The notes beneath the pieces were generated by a model. That model was not told the DNA's origin. It saw nothing but the letters and a program-made list of their open reading frames with translations, and did not search any database. DNA of 64,000 nt from Pedobacter quisquiliarum (GTDB taxonomy: Bacteria; Bacteroidota; Bacteroidia; Sphingobacteriales; Sphingobacteriaceae). Both the position numbers and the translations under genes were made by a program. Shown here piece after piece: positions 50,739 through 59,593 of this stretch; positions within the stretch are counted from its first letter, which is position 1, and each line of letters starts with the position of its first letter. The DNA lies in the NCBI RefSeq assembly GCF_014642175.1, contig NZ_BMIL01000002.1, forward strand, positions 372,001 to 436,000. The letters are read 5' to 3'.

Positions 50739-53123
50739 ATGAGTCAACATTCTAACATCATTGCTGCGGAGCTTGGACTAAAGCCGCAACAGGTTAATGC
50801 AACCATCACCCTTTTAGATGAGGGGGCAACCGTGCCCTTTATTTCCCGCTACCGTAAGGAGATGACGGGGAGCCTGGATGAGGTGCAGGTTGCGGGTATT
50901 CGCGACAGGTTCCAGCAGCTTCGGGAACTGGATAAGCGACGCGAAGCGATTCTGAAGGCCTTAACGGCACTGGACAAACTTAGTCCGGAGCTGGAGCAGC
51001 AGATCAATGCGGCAGCTACGATCACCGAGATCGAAGATCTGTACCTGCCTTACAAACCTAAACGCAAGACCAGGGCTTCCGAAGCGCGTAAGAAAGGTCT
51101 GGAGCCTTTAGCACTAGCCCTTTTGGAGCAGCAGGTGAATCCGGATACAGAAGCAACGAAGTTCATCAATGCGGAACTGGGTGTAAGCAGCACCGATGAT
51201 GCATTAGCTGGTGCAAGAGACATCATCGCGGAGATCATCAATGAGCATGTGGAAACCAGAACCACCATGCGCGAATACTTCAAACAGAAAGCCACCTTCA
51301 AGTCTACGCTGGTGAAAGGCAAAGAAGAAGAGGGTAATAAATATAAAGATTACTTCAACTGGGAGGAGCCTTTGAAATCGGCACCTTCACACCGGGTACT
51401 GGCTATACGCCGCGGGGCGCAAGAGGGTTTCTTAAAGCTTGATATCATGCCACCTGAAGATGGTGCGATCACCATTCTCGAGCGTCAGTTCATCAAGGGA
51501 AAGGGCGCTGCGGCGGCACAGGTAAAGCTTGCCATTGCAGATGCTTACAAACGCTTACTGGGGCCTGCTATGGAAACGGAAATCCGCAATGCTGCCAAGG
51601 AGCATGCCGATGAAGATGCCATCCGCGTATTTGCGGAGAACGCCAGGCAACTACTTCTTGCTGCACCAATGGGGCAGAAGCGTGTCATGGCCATTGATCC
51701 AGGATTCAGAACGGGTTGTAAGGTGGTTTGCCTGGATGAGCAAGGCAAGCTGCTGGAGAACACCACCATCTACCCGCACACGGGACAGGGCAACGTCGCG
51801 AAAGCTGCTGCTGCGCTGAAGGACCTTTGTGCAAAGCACAACGTTGAAGCCATCGCCATTGGCAATGGGACCGCAGGCCGGGAAACGGAAACGTTTGTCC
51901 GTGGCCTGCATTTAGAAAATGTCGTGGTTGTAATGGTCAATGAGAACGGAGCCTCCATTTACTCCGCTTCAGATGTGGCCAGGGAAGAGTTCCCTACGCA
52001 GGACATTACCGTGCGTGGGGCAGTGTCTATCGGCCGCCGCTTGATGGACCCATTGGCAGAGCTGGTGAAGATCGACCCGAAGTCCATCGGGGTGGGGCAG
52101 TACCAGCACGATGTGGACCAGCAGAAGCTGCAGCAGTCGCTGGATGATACCGTGATGAGCTGTGTAAACGCCGTAGGCGTAGAGCTGAACACTGCGTCAA
52201 AGCAGGTGCTGGCTTACGTGTCTGGACTGGGTCCGCAGCTTGCGCAGAACATCGTGTCCTACCGGAACGAGCATGGTGCGTTCAAGAACCGCGAGAGCCT
52301 GAAGAAAGTTCCCCGTCTGGGCGATAAAGCCTTTGAACAAGCCGCAGGCTTTTTAAGGATCCGCAATGCGGAACATGCACTTGATGCCAGTGGGGTACAC
52401 CCGGAGCGCTATCAACTGGTGAACAAGATGGCCAGAGACCTGAACTGCACCGTCAGTCAGCTGATGAAAGATCCAGAACTACAACAGCAGATCAAACCAC
52501 AGCAGTATGTAAGCGACGAGATCGGCTTGCCTACGCTAAACGATATTCTAAAGGAGCTTGCCAAGCCAGGCCGCGACCCACGGGAGCAGTTTGAAGCCTT
52601 CGCATTTACGGAAGGCGTAAACGAGATCAAGGACCTGAAGGTCGGTATGAAGCTACCGGGTATCGTCACCAACATCACCAACTTCGGTGTTTTCGTCGAC
52701 ATCGGTGTACATCAGGATGGTTTGGTGCACACCAGTCAGCTTGCAGACCGCTTTGTCGCAAACCCGAATGATGTGGTGAAGGTGAGTCAGCGCGTTGAAG
52801 TCACCGTTACGGAAGTGGATGAAGCACGTAAGCGCATCTCCCTGTCCATGCGCACTGGCCAGGCAGGTGCTGCGAAAAGCAAGGGGTCGAAGACTCAGGG
52901 CGCAGCAGCACAAAGCACTAAAAGCCACACCGCTTCGGAACATAGAAGTACGCAGGCCAAGGGCGGCTCGCAGCAGCCATCATCAAGAACTGCAAGCGCG
53001 AAGCCCCAAGGGAAAGTCAACGCGAAAGCATTACCTGCGAAAGCTGCGGCAGCCAAAGCAAAAACCGCAGACGGCGATTTACAGATGAAATTAGCGGCTT
53101 TGAAAGACCTCTTTAAGAAATAA
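50739..53123 (+). CDS. tex: Tex family RNA-binding transcription accessory protein
   Basis: A 794-residue Tex protein. The N-terminal helical domain includes VPFISRYRKEMTGSLDEVQV, the YqgF-like domain has VMAIDPGFRTGCKVV and the helix-hairpin-helix region YVSGLGPQLAQNIVSYRNEHG. The S1 RNA-binding domain is at about 640-710 (GIVTNITNFGVFVDIGVHQD). It ends in an 80-residue low-complexity tail of Ala, Lys, Ser and Gln before a short KLAALKDLFKK helix. Tex binds nucleic acids and affects transcription. Its stop codon is directly next to that of the convergent Lrp-family gene. Confidence 0.96.
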   Translation: MSQHSNIIAAELGLKPQQVNATITLLDEGATVPFISRYRKEMTGSLDEVQVAGIRDRFQQLRELDKRREAILKALTALDKLSPELEQQINAAATITEIEDLYLPYKPKRKTRASEARKKGLEPLALALLEQQVNPDTEATKFINAELGVSSTDDALAGARDIIAEIINEHVETRTTMREYFKQKATFKSTLVKGKEEEGNKYKDYFNWEEPLKSAPSHRVLAIRRGAQEGFLKLDIMPPEDGAITILERQFIKGKGAAAAQVKLAIADAYKRLLGPAMETEIRNAAKEHADEDAIRVFAENARQLLLAAPMGQKRVMAIDPGFRTGCKVVCLDEQGKLLENTTIYPHTGQGNVAKAAAALKDLCAKHNVEAIAIGNGTAGRETETFVRGLHLENVVVVMVNENGASIYSASDVAREEFPTQDITVRGAVSIGRRLMDPLAELVKIDPKSIGVGQYQHDVDQQKLQQSLDDTVMSCVNAVGVELNTASKQVLAYVSGLGPQLAQNIVSYRNEHGAFKNRESLKKVPRLGDKAFEQAAGFLRIRNAEHALDASGVHPERYQLVNKMARDLNCTVSQLMKDPELQQQIKPQQYVSDEIGLPTLNDILKELAKPGRDPREQFEAFAFTEGVNEIKDLKVGMKLPGIVTNITNFGVFVDIGVHQDGLVHTSQLADRFVANPNDVVKVSQRVEVTVTEVDEARKRISLSMRTGQAGAAKSKGSKTQGAAAQSTKSHTASEHRSTQAKGGSQQPSSRTASAKPQGKVNAKALPAKAAAAKAKTADGDLQMKLAALKDLFKK

Positions 53124-53600
53124 TTACCCCAGTTCTATTTGTCTACGGATACTTTCCTCCAGCGATATGAGCGTTTCAGTACGTTGAATCCCTTCAACAG
53201 CCTGAATCTCTTCATTCAAAACATGTCTGAGGTGGGAAGTATCCCGGCAAATGATCTTTGCGAACATGCTGTAGGCACCTGTGGTGTAATGTAATTCCAC
53301 TACTTCCTTAATCTTGCTCAGCTGGTTTACCGCATCTTTATACTGAATACCTTTTTCAAGGTAGATGCCCAGGAAGGCACAGATGTCATATCCTGCTTTC
53401 TGCGGGTCAATGATCAGGTGTGAGCCCCTAATGATCCCCATTTCCTGAAGTTTCTTCATTCTAACGTGTATCGTTCCACCCGAAACGATCAGGTCTTTAG
53501 CGATTTCCGTGTAAGGCTTGGTGGCATCCTGCATCAGCTGTTTCAGGATCTCGATATCCAGATTATCAATTTCTAAATTTTGGCTTTCTTTTTTTAGCAT
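53124..53600 (-). CDS. Lrp/AsnC family transcriptional regulator
   Basis: A 158-residue Lrp-family regulator. The N-terminal helix-turn-helix domain (IDNLDIEILKQLMQDATKPY, then IAKDLIVSGGTIHVRMKKLQ) covers about 10-60, and the C-terminal ligand-binding ROS/RAM domain has YDICAFLGIYLEKG and VELHYTTGAYSMFAKIIC. It should respond to an amino acid or similar ligand. It is convergent with tex without a gap and faces away from the tRNA-like gene. The intergenic sequence upstream is AT-rich and may hold its autoregulated promoter. Confidence 0.94.
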   Translation of the reverse strand: MLKKESQNLEIDNLDIEILKQLMQDATKPYTEIAKDLIVSGGTIHVRMKKLQEMGIIRGSHLIIDPQKAGYDICAFLGIYLEKGIQYKDAVNQLSKIKEVVELHYTTGAYSMFAKIICRDTSHLRHVLNEEIQAVEGIQRTETLISLEESIRRQIELG

Positions 53601-53697
53601 CGTTTAAGAGATTAATTGCTTAATGCTAATGTAATTATTAATATCGTAATAATAAAAATAAATCATTATAATATTTGCAACGTAATGGAAGTGTTGT

Positions 53698-53705
53698 TAC
53701 ATTTG
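53698..53705 (+). promoter_or_regulatory. Promoter -7 element before the tRNA-like gene
   Basis: TACATTTG is an exact TAnnTTTG match, about 52 bp before the tRNA-like sequence. No good -33 element is seen. Confidence 0.4.
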
Positions 53706-53757
53706 TATCAAGCAAGACGGAAAAAATGATCGTTCTTTTGAAAACTTGCTCTTATCC

Positions 53758-53864
53758 TGTTGGGTGGTGGAACTGGCAAACACACCTCCTTGTCTCGGTG
53801 GTGGAGAATCGGAAAACCCGTAAGGGCTAACTACTCCTTGAAGGTTCGACTCCTTCCCCAACAG
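53758..53864 (+). tRNA. Class II tRNA-like gene with anticodon GTC
   Basis: A 107-nt tRNA-like sequence. TGTTGGG pairs with CCCAACA (an eighth pair, C53757-G53864, is possible). The D stem is GTG/CAC with GG in the loop, the anticodon stem CCTCC/GGTGG has one T-T mismatch, and the loop TTGTCTC gives anticodon GTC. The T-arm is perfect (GAAGG-TTCGACT-CCTTC). The variable region is about 38 nt with a GGAG/CTCC stem enclosing CCC-GTAA-GGG. A long variable arm belongs to Leu, Ser and Tyr tRNAs, while GTC is the Asp anticodon, and position 37 is T instead of a purine. It may be a non-canonical or degenerate tRNA. No CCA is encoded. Confidence 0.5.
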
Positions 53865-53891
53865 CTGTTTTTTATGAATATTAGTTAACCA

Positions 53892-53922
53892 AAAAGAGCG
53901 ACCCATTCCGGGTCGCTCTTTT
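53892..53922. terminator. Bidirectional terminator (tRNA-like / amidohydrolase)
   Basis: AAAAGAGCGACCC and GGGTCGCTCTTTT form a perfect 13-bp stem with a five-base loop, between convergent units. Confidence 0.92.
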
Positions 53923-53936
53923 ATTTTACAGCCGGC

Positions 53937-55244
53937 CTAATTTACTTTTAAGCCGTATTTCTCACTGAACTTCTTGTTTAATTGTTTGTGCAGGTTATCA
54001 AGCGAGATGTTTCTGCCTTGGATAAATGCCTGCTCCACATTGATGGTCTTCATATCCAGCGCATCACCTGTGGAAATGAACAGTGTTGCATCTTTCCCAA
54101 CTTCCAGGCTACCGGCGGTTTTATCAATGCCCAGCGCCCTTGCGGTGTTCAGCGTGATGGCCTGCAGTGCTTTCTCCTTGTCAAGACCCCATGCCGCTAC
54201 TGTTCCAGCCATAAAAGGCAGGTTCCGCTGTTGCCAGTAACCATCAATGCTAATCACAATCGGCACACCGGCATTTGCCAGCACTGCAGCATTCTTGTAA
54301 GGCATATTCACATCATCGTCCACCGAGTTTGGCAGCGCATGCGGCTGTTTAACCACTACGGTGATGTTGTTTTCCTTCAGAAAGTCCGTGATCAGGTGCG
54401 CTTCATCGCCGCCGACAAGTACCGGCGTGATCTTGTGCTTCTTCGCGAAGTTTACCGCAGCCACGATGTCTTTCTGGTTGTCTGCCGTGATGAACAGCTT
54501 TTCTGTGCCGTCAAACACGTGCTTCATCGCTGCCAGTCGTGGGTTGGTCACTGATGGCTTTCCTTCAGCATAGGCTTTCGATTCCGCGAAGAAAGCTTCC
54601 AACTCGCTCAATGCCGCGTCACGTCTTTCACGCATGGCTTCTTCCGACATGGTCGAACGGCCAAAGCGCGAGCGCGGAATTGCAGGCCAATTTATGTGCA
54701 TGGCGTCATCTGCACGCAATGCCGCGTCTTCCCAGTTCCAGGCATCCAGCTGCACCACAGAAGAACTTCCGGCGATGGTGCCGCCCTGCGGCGTAATCTG
54801 CGCCATCAGCACGCCGTTTGAACGCAATGTTGCGGGTACCTTCGAGTCGGTGTTGTAAGCCACCAACGAACGGATATGCGGGTTCATATTCCCAATCTCA
54901 TTAAAATCAAGCGTCGCTTTAACGGATTCAAACTCTGTTAATCCCAGGTTCGTAATTGGCGCAATGAAGCCCGGGTAAATGTGCTTGCCATTTGCTTTAA
55001 TCTCCGTGGCACCGGATTGTGCCCCGCCGCCGGCCGATACCGATACAATCTTTCCCTTATCGAACACCAGCGTACCGTTTTCAATTACGGTACCATTGCC
55101 GATATGAATGGTGGCGCCAGTGATGGCGATGGCCTGACTTTGTTTTGCCGCAGGGGAGATGTTTGCCTGCGCATAGCTTGTCGTGCTCACAAAAGTCGAG
55201 ACACTAAGCAGACTTAATGCTGCGGCGATAATATATTTATTCAT
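53937..55244 (-). CDS. Exported amidohydrolase-family protein with incomplete metal site
   Basis: A 435-residue exported protein with signal peptide (about 1-26, ending TSYAQ) and amidohydrolase-superfamily layout: the N-terminal beta part IAITGATIHIGNGTVIENGT, the barrel, and the C-terminal LNTARALGIDKTAGSLEVGK. Where active members have PGFID-H-H, this one reads IYPGFIAPITNLGLTEFES, so the first two metal histidines are missing. It resembles the N-terminal half of its neighbour. It overlaps that gene by 8 bp and is translated after it, so the two probably form a complex, one active and one not (inference). Confidence 0.88.
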   Translation of the reverse strand: MNKYIIAAALSLLSVSTFVSTTSYAQANISPAAKQSQAIAITGATIHIGNGTVIENGTLVFDKGKIVSVSAGGGAQSGATEIKANGKHIYPGFIAPITNLGLTEFESVKATLDFNEIGNMNPHIRSLVAYNTDSKVPATLRSNGVLMAQITPQGGTIAGSSSVVQLDAWNWEDAALRADDAMHINWPAIPRSRFGRSTMSEEAMRERRDAALSELEAFFAESKAYAEGKPSVTNPRLAAMKHVFDGTEKLFITADNQKDIVAAVNFAKKHKITPVLVGGDEAHLITDFLKENNITVVVKQPHALPNSVDDDVNMPYKNAAVLANAGVPIVISIDGYWQQRNLPFMAGTVAAWGLDKEKALQAITLNTARALGIDKTAGSLEVGKDATLFISTGDALDMKTINVEQAFIQGRNISLDNLHKQLNKKFSEKYGLKVN

Positions 55245-58200
55245 GTGAATGGCTCCTTTCTAAAGTATTGTATTCTGCAGCATATTCTTCCATGGTTTCG
55301 CAGTTGTAAATGCGCTGTGCTGGTGCTGCAGGTCTTTGCGTTCTGCCGCCCTTGTTTTTGCTGTCTAACATTTTCTTGATGATTCTCGCTTTCTCCGTTT
55401 GCTGGTCAGCTCGGACTTTCTCGTCACGCTCCATATCCCAGTACGCAACGCCGTCAACGAAGGTTCTTTCCGCTTTGGCGTAGATGGACAATGGATTTGC
55501 AGACCAAACCACAACGTCAGCATCCTTGCCTGGCTTCAAGCTACCCACTTTGCTGTCGATGTGCAGCATACGTGCAGGGTTCAGAGTCACCAGTTTCAAA
55601 GCTTCTTCCTCCGGCAGGCCACCATAAAGCACCGCCTTACCAGCTTCCTGGTTCAGGCGTCTTGCCATTTCCGCATCATCGGAATTGAAAGCGGTGGTAA
55701 TGCCCACATTGTGCATGATCGCGCCGTTATAAGGAATCGCTTCCGCAACTTCCATTTTGTAAGCCCACCAATCCGAGAAGGTAGAAGCCGCAATACCGTG
55801 CGCCTTCATCTTGTCGGCCACTTTATAGCCTTCCAGAATGTGCGTAAACGTGTTGATCTTAAAGCCTAAGCTATCCGCAACATGGATCAGCATGTTAATT
55901 TCCGACTGCACATAAGAGTGGCAGGTAATGAAACGTTGGTTGTCCAAAATTTCCACCAGGGCATCCAGTTCAAGGTCGCGGCGGGTATTGCTCCCTTTTG
56001 CTGCCAGCGCTTTTTTGTACTCCTTCGCACGGGTAAAATCGTCAACAAACACCTGCTCCACGCCCATGCGGGTTACCGGGAAGCGCATGCCTGAACCAAA
56101 ATTACTTTGCTTCACATTCTCTCCCAAGGCAAATTTGATGAAGCCATCGCTGCCGGCAAACTTCAGCTCCTCGGCGTTTTTACCCCAGCGAAGCTTGATC
56201 AGCTGACTCTGTCCACCGATCGGATTAGCCGAACCATGCAGCAGGTGAGAAGTTGTAACCCCACCCGCCAGTTGACGATAAATGTTTACATCTTCCGGGT
56301 TCACGACATCTGCAACGCGCACTTCCGCGGAGTTGGACTGTGCACCTTCGTTTACGCCACCAGTGATGGCAATGTGTGAGTGCTCGTCGATAATACCAGG
56401 GGTGATGTGTTTACCAGTGGCGTCAATAACTTTCGCAGAACCAGCTGCAAGACCTTTCCCTACGGCTTTAATCTTTCCATTTTCAAGCAGTACATCTGCA
56501 TTCTGCAGGATACCATCTTTCTCATTGGTCCATACCGTAGCATTTCTAAGCAACACAGACTCCTGTACAGGTGCAGTTGCCAGTCCGAAGCTGGTGAATG
56601 GATAGATTAGGGTGCCATTTTCAGCAAGCTGTTTAGGGCTCTCCTTTTTAGGCTCTTCCTTATTTGCCGCGGTGAAAGTTGCCGTCCAGCGGCCGCTTTT
56701 GCCGTTTGAAACCACAGACTCTCCCTTGAAGGTCAAAGGGTTTTCGTTGGTTACATAACCACTTAAACGTACTTCCGAAGCGGGGTTCTTCAAGCTGAAG
56801 CTCATGCTTACCCAGTCGCCATTGCGGTTAAAGCTGGAGTTAATTTTTGTACTGTCGGTCGCCGAACGTTGTATCGTCGCACTATTGCCGCTGCCGGTAC
56901 CTGCAATCTTAAGTACCAAAGGCGATTGTCCGTCGATGTTCAGGCTGTATGTTCCGCGCAGATCCGTTGTATTGATGCGGTTAACCACGAAACGTTTGCC
57001 CTGAACCCAGTTTTCAAACACGATGTTGCTGCTGTTGAAAAGCTTATCTGATGTAATCAGGAAATTCGCAAGTTTACCTTTATCTAAGGTGCCGACCTTA
57101 TCTGAAATGCCAAGCATGGTCGCCGGGATTTCCGTAGTGGAAAGTAGGGCCTGCTTTTCCGAAAGTCCGTTTTCTATTGCCGTTCTCAGGTTTGTCCAGA
57201 AGTCACGAACCTGTTCCAATCCCGTTGTTGTTATTGCAAATCGGATCCCTGCTTTTTCCAGCGCAGCTGGATTTGTGGGCGACAGTTCCCAGTCTTTCAT
57301 CTGGGTCAAAGTGATGTTTCTGGCTTCCGCAGGATCTTCCACCTCGAAAGCCTTGGTGAATGCAATTGGAATAATCAGGCTTGCGCCGGTCGCTTTAATT
57401 GCCGGGATGCGTTGGTATTCATCTCCTGAAGATTTGAAGATGTACTGTTTACCGAACGTTTTACCAATTTTATCTGCACGCAGGATGTTCTGCCAGCCAT
57501 CTACCTCAAAAATCTGCGGTAAAGTTTGCTGCCTGTTAAACGCGTCCAGCGAGATGTTGTATTCCTGTTGTTGCTTGCCGTACCATTCCCCATCGTAATA
57601 GGTCTGGCGCAGCAAAGCAATCGAGCCCATTAGGGATGTTGGGTAATCATTCTTGGAAGTACCCTTGTTAAAAGAGAAGTTCGCAGCCGTTTCCCCTTTG
57701 ATGATGTTCTGGTTTTCGCGCTCATTGCTTAAAGTCACTGCCGCAGAGGTTCCCCGCACAATACCGTCGCGGTTTACCACATTGACACTTCCGAAACCAA
57801 TCTTTCTAAGTTCCTCGGCTTTTTTGTCGTCATTGCCAAAGATGGCACGCACTTCTGTTTCCGGGCGGATGGCCTCATTCCAGTTGTATGCACCCTTTTT
57901 GGTGGATACAAAGATCGATTGCCGGCCACCAAAGCCGCCGGTTGGCCTTGCAGGTTCAGTAACGCCATAGCTACTGAAAGCATCAATTAAGGAAGGGTAA
58001 ATGTATTTCCCCTTCAGGTCAATCACCACGTAGCCTTTCGGAACTGTGGTTCCTGTGCCGACAGCCTCGATGGTTTGACCTTTTACCAGCAACGTTCCAT
58101 TGCTGATGGTTTTATTGGCACTAACAACAATGTTGGCATTTGTGAAAGCAAACAACCCGGGGCGGTTGTCGAAAGTCCCGTTTACCGGGTAACTTTGCTG

Positions 58201-58257
58201 TGCAAATAACATTGAAGCAGAAAATACCAACGTCAACGTAAGTAGAATTTTCTTCAT
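55237..58257 (-). CDS. Exported tandem amidohydrolase, N-half degenerate
   Basis: A 1006-residue exported protein with two amidohydrolase-like halves. The signal peptide is MKKILLTLTLVFSASMLFAQ. In the first half (about 30-420) the metal motif is lost (YIYPSLIDAFSSYGVTEPAR). A linker of about 130 residues follows. In the second half (about 565-960) the motif is intact (HITPGIIDEHSHIAITGG, near residue 624), with later His and Asp ligands (CHSYVQSEINML, FNSDDAEMARRLNQEAGK). It may hydrolyse an amide such as a peptide-derived or cyclic substrate; the real substrate is unknown. The downstream 435-residue gene overlaps it by 8 bp. Confidence 0.9.
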   Translation of the reverse strand: MKKILLTLTLVFSASMLFAQQSYPVNGTFDNRPGLFAFTNANIVVSANKTISNGTLLVKGQTIEAVGTGTTVPKGYVVIDLKGKYIYPSLIDAFSSYGVTEPARPTGGFGGRQSIFVSTKKGAYNWNEAIRPETEVRAIFGNDDKKAEELRKIGFGSVNVVNRDGIVRGTSAAVTLSNERENQNIIKGETAANFSFNKGTSKNDYPTSLMGSIALLRQTYYDGEWYGKQQQEYNISLDAFNRQQTLPQIFEVDGWQNILRADKIGKTFGKQYIFKSSGDEYQRIPAIKATGASLIIPIAFTKAFEVEDPAEARNITLTQMKDWELSPTNPAALEKAGIRFAITTTGLEQVRDFWTNLRTAIENGLSEKQALLSTTEIPATMLGISDKVGTLDKGKLANFLITSDKLFNSSNIVFENWVQGKRFVVNRINTTDLRGTYSLNIDGQSPLVLKIAGTGSGNSATIQRSATDSTKINSSFNRNGDWVSMSFSLKNPASEVRLSGYVTNENPLTFKGESVVSNGKSGRWTATFTAANKEEPKKESPKQLAENGTLIYPFTSFGLATAPVQESVLLRNATVWTNEKDGILQNADVLLENGKIKAVGKGLAAGSAKVIDATGKHITPGIIDEHSHIAITGGVNEGAQSNSAEVRVADVVNPEDVNIYRQLAGGVTTSHLLHGSANPIGGQSQLIKLRWGKNAEELKFAGSDGFIKFALGENVKQSNFGSGMRFPVTRMGVEQVFVDDFTRAKEYKKALAAKGSNTRRDLELDALVEILDNQRFITCHSYVQSEINMLIHVADSLGFKINTFTHILEGYKVADKMKAHGIAASTFSDWWAYKMEVAEAIPYNGAIMHNVGITTAFNSDDAEMARRLNQEAGKAVLYGGLPEEEALKLVTLNPARMLHIDSKVGSLKPGKDADVVVWSANPLSIYAKAERTFVDGVAYWDMERDEKVRADQQTEKARIIKKMLDSKNKGGRTQRPAAPAQRIYNCETMEEYAAEYNTLERSHSHE

Positions 58258-58719
58258 GTGAATATAGTTTCCCTAAAACTATCATTTATAAACCATTAAA
58301 TCTTAATATAACACGTTTTTTACCCCTCATTTCTGAAGAATTTTTCGACATGTTGTCAAACCAGGTGTAGCGATCTCATGCATTTGCTTCAAAAACATCA
58401 TCTTAAGGCCTTCCACGCCGGAAAACCTCCATAAATCAACAGGAATTTTAATCATATCACATACTTATGTGTCATTTAAAGCTGCACAGACATTGTCTAC
58501 ATGTATAATAAAGCAATGCAGCGCACAGATACACTCACAAACGGTACAATCTTGCAATTCCTCAGCAGGAAAACGCTTCAACAAGTAGCCGATGCCTCTA
58601 CTTTGTCATTGCCATTGAACCTGAACACGGTCGACCCAACACTCGTTTCCAAGTGTTTCAATCGTAGAACGATTACCCCGAAAATAAATCCCGTAAATAA
58701 TAATCAATTAATCTGTGGA
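58258..58719. other. Intergenic region left of the tandem repeat
   Basis: About 460 bp upstream of the divergent amidohydrolase gene. A 128-codon frame from 58501 to 58887 crosses into the repeat, but its composition does not look like protein. Otherwise I see no promoter-like or structured element that stands out. Confidence 0.3.
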
Positions 58720-58844
58720 GTGTATCTGTTCTTATTATCCTCCAAGCCCTGCAGTATGTGTTCTTGTAATTATCCAGGCCCTGCGGTATCTGTTCTTATA
58801 ATCATCCAAGCTCAGCAGTGTGCGTTCCTAAAATTATCAACCCC
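58720..58844. repeat. 32-bp tandem repeat, 3.8 copies
   Basis: Units begin at 58720, 58752, 58784 and 58816 (the last partial). The consensus is close to CAGTATCTGTTCTTATAATT followed by ATCCAAGCCCTG. Identity falls from left to right. There are no spacers, so it is not a CRISPR array, and 32 bp is not a multiple of three, so it is not a coding repeat. It lies about 130 bp upstream of the cytochrome-like gene. Confidence 0.8.
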
Positions 58845-58970
58845 ACTATCCCTCCTCCAAACCTCCTCCGGCAATGCTCTACCCTAAAAATCCCCCTTCA
58901 AATATTTCAAACAGGCATTCTCTTTGTATGCTGCTTTTAATTATGTTTGAAACAAAATAATCCTATCCGT

Positions 58971-59414
58971 ATGTATGAAATTTTAAGGAGTGCCCATTCA
59001 GGCTGGAGATACGTTGTTATCTTGTTATTGTTAGCCGCGTTCATCACCGCATTATCAGGTTTTACCGGTAAAAAAGCATTCACAGAAGGCAACAGAAAAC
59101 TTGCCGTATTTGCACTGATCAGTTCACACATTCAACTGCTTATGGGGCTGTTGCTTTACTTCATGAACGACTGGTACAAATTGGACAGTTCCGTAGCATC
59201 TAACCGTTACTGGAAAATGGAGCACATTGCCATGATGGCCATTGCCGTAATCCTGATCACCGTTGGAAATGCGAAATCCAAGAAAGCCATTGACGGCGTT
59301 GCGAAACACAAAAGCATCTTTATGTTCTTCGGAATCGCTTTATTGATCATTACCGTAGCCATTTTCCTAATGGTGAAGGCAGATGCTTCAAGAACACTGT
59401 TTGGAATTTCATAA
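58971..59414 (+). CDS. Small four-helix membrane protein, cytochrome b561-like
   Basis: A 147-residue membrane protein with about four transmembrane helices (YVVILLLLAAFITALSGF, LISSHIQLLMGLLLYF, HIAMMAIAVILITVG, MFFGIALLIITVAIFLMV). Histidines that could hold heme lie in RSAHSGWRYVV, ISSHIQLL, KMEHIAMM and VAKHKSIF, as in Bacteroidota proteins labelled cytochrome B. Heme binding is inferred, not proven. A TTG start eight codons upstream (58947) is possible, but the ATG at 58971 (MYEILRSAHSGWR) is the better one. It stands upstream of the trp leader. Confidence 0.75.
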   Translation: MYEILRSAHSGWRYVVILLLLAAFITALSGFTGKKAFTEGNRKLAVFALISSHIQLLMGLLLYFMNDWYKLDSSVASNRYWKMEHIAMMAIAVILITVGNAKSKKAIDGVAKHKSIFMFFGIALLIITVAIFLMVKADASRTLFGIS

Positions 59415-59451
59415 AAAACCATAGAGCACAGCAGTTTTAAAGTTTAATTTA

Positions 59452-59459
59452 TAATTTTG
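59452..59459 (+). promoter_or_regulatory. Promoter -7 element of the trp operon
   Basis: TAATTTTG is an exact TAnnTTTG match. The transcript would begin near 59466, about 50 bases before the leader peptide ATG. Confidence 0.6.
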
Positions 59460-59515
59460 CAGAAGAAGGAAGCGCAATAATCCGCAACCTTCCCCTGAAA
59501 TAAATCGAAAAATAG

Positions 59516-59593
59516 ATGAAATACAATGTTCAAAGCTGGCAGTGGCGTGGTTATTCTGAAAAGAATATCGTCGAAGCTTTGTGCAATATTTAG
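59516..59593 (+). CDS. trpL: trp operon leader peptide
   Basis: A 25-codon frame reads MKYNVQSWQWRGYSEKNIVE ALCNI and stops at 59593. It has two Trp codons separated by one Gln codon (59537-59539 and 59543-59545), although Trp is a rare amino acid. It lies in the 404-bp gap between the cytochrome-like gene and trpE, followed by a terminator and competing helices. Its role would be to sense tryptophanyl-tRNA by ribosome stalling, not to make a useful product. The name is given by analogy with trpL of enterobacteria. Confidence 0.8.
   Translation: MKYNVQSWQWRGYSEKNIVEALCNI

Noticed and set aside
58720-58844. 32-bp repeat considered as a CRISPR array
   Set aside because: The units directly abut without spacers, and no cas genes are in the window.
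58501-58887. A 128-codon open frame in the gap before the cytochrome-like gene
   Set aside because: It runs through a 32-bp tandem repeat whose unit is not a multiple of three, has no signal peptide or domain, and its composition looks like translated noncoding DNA.
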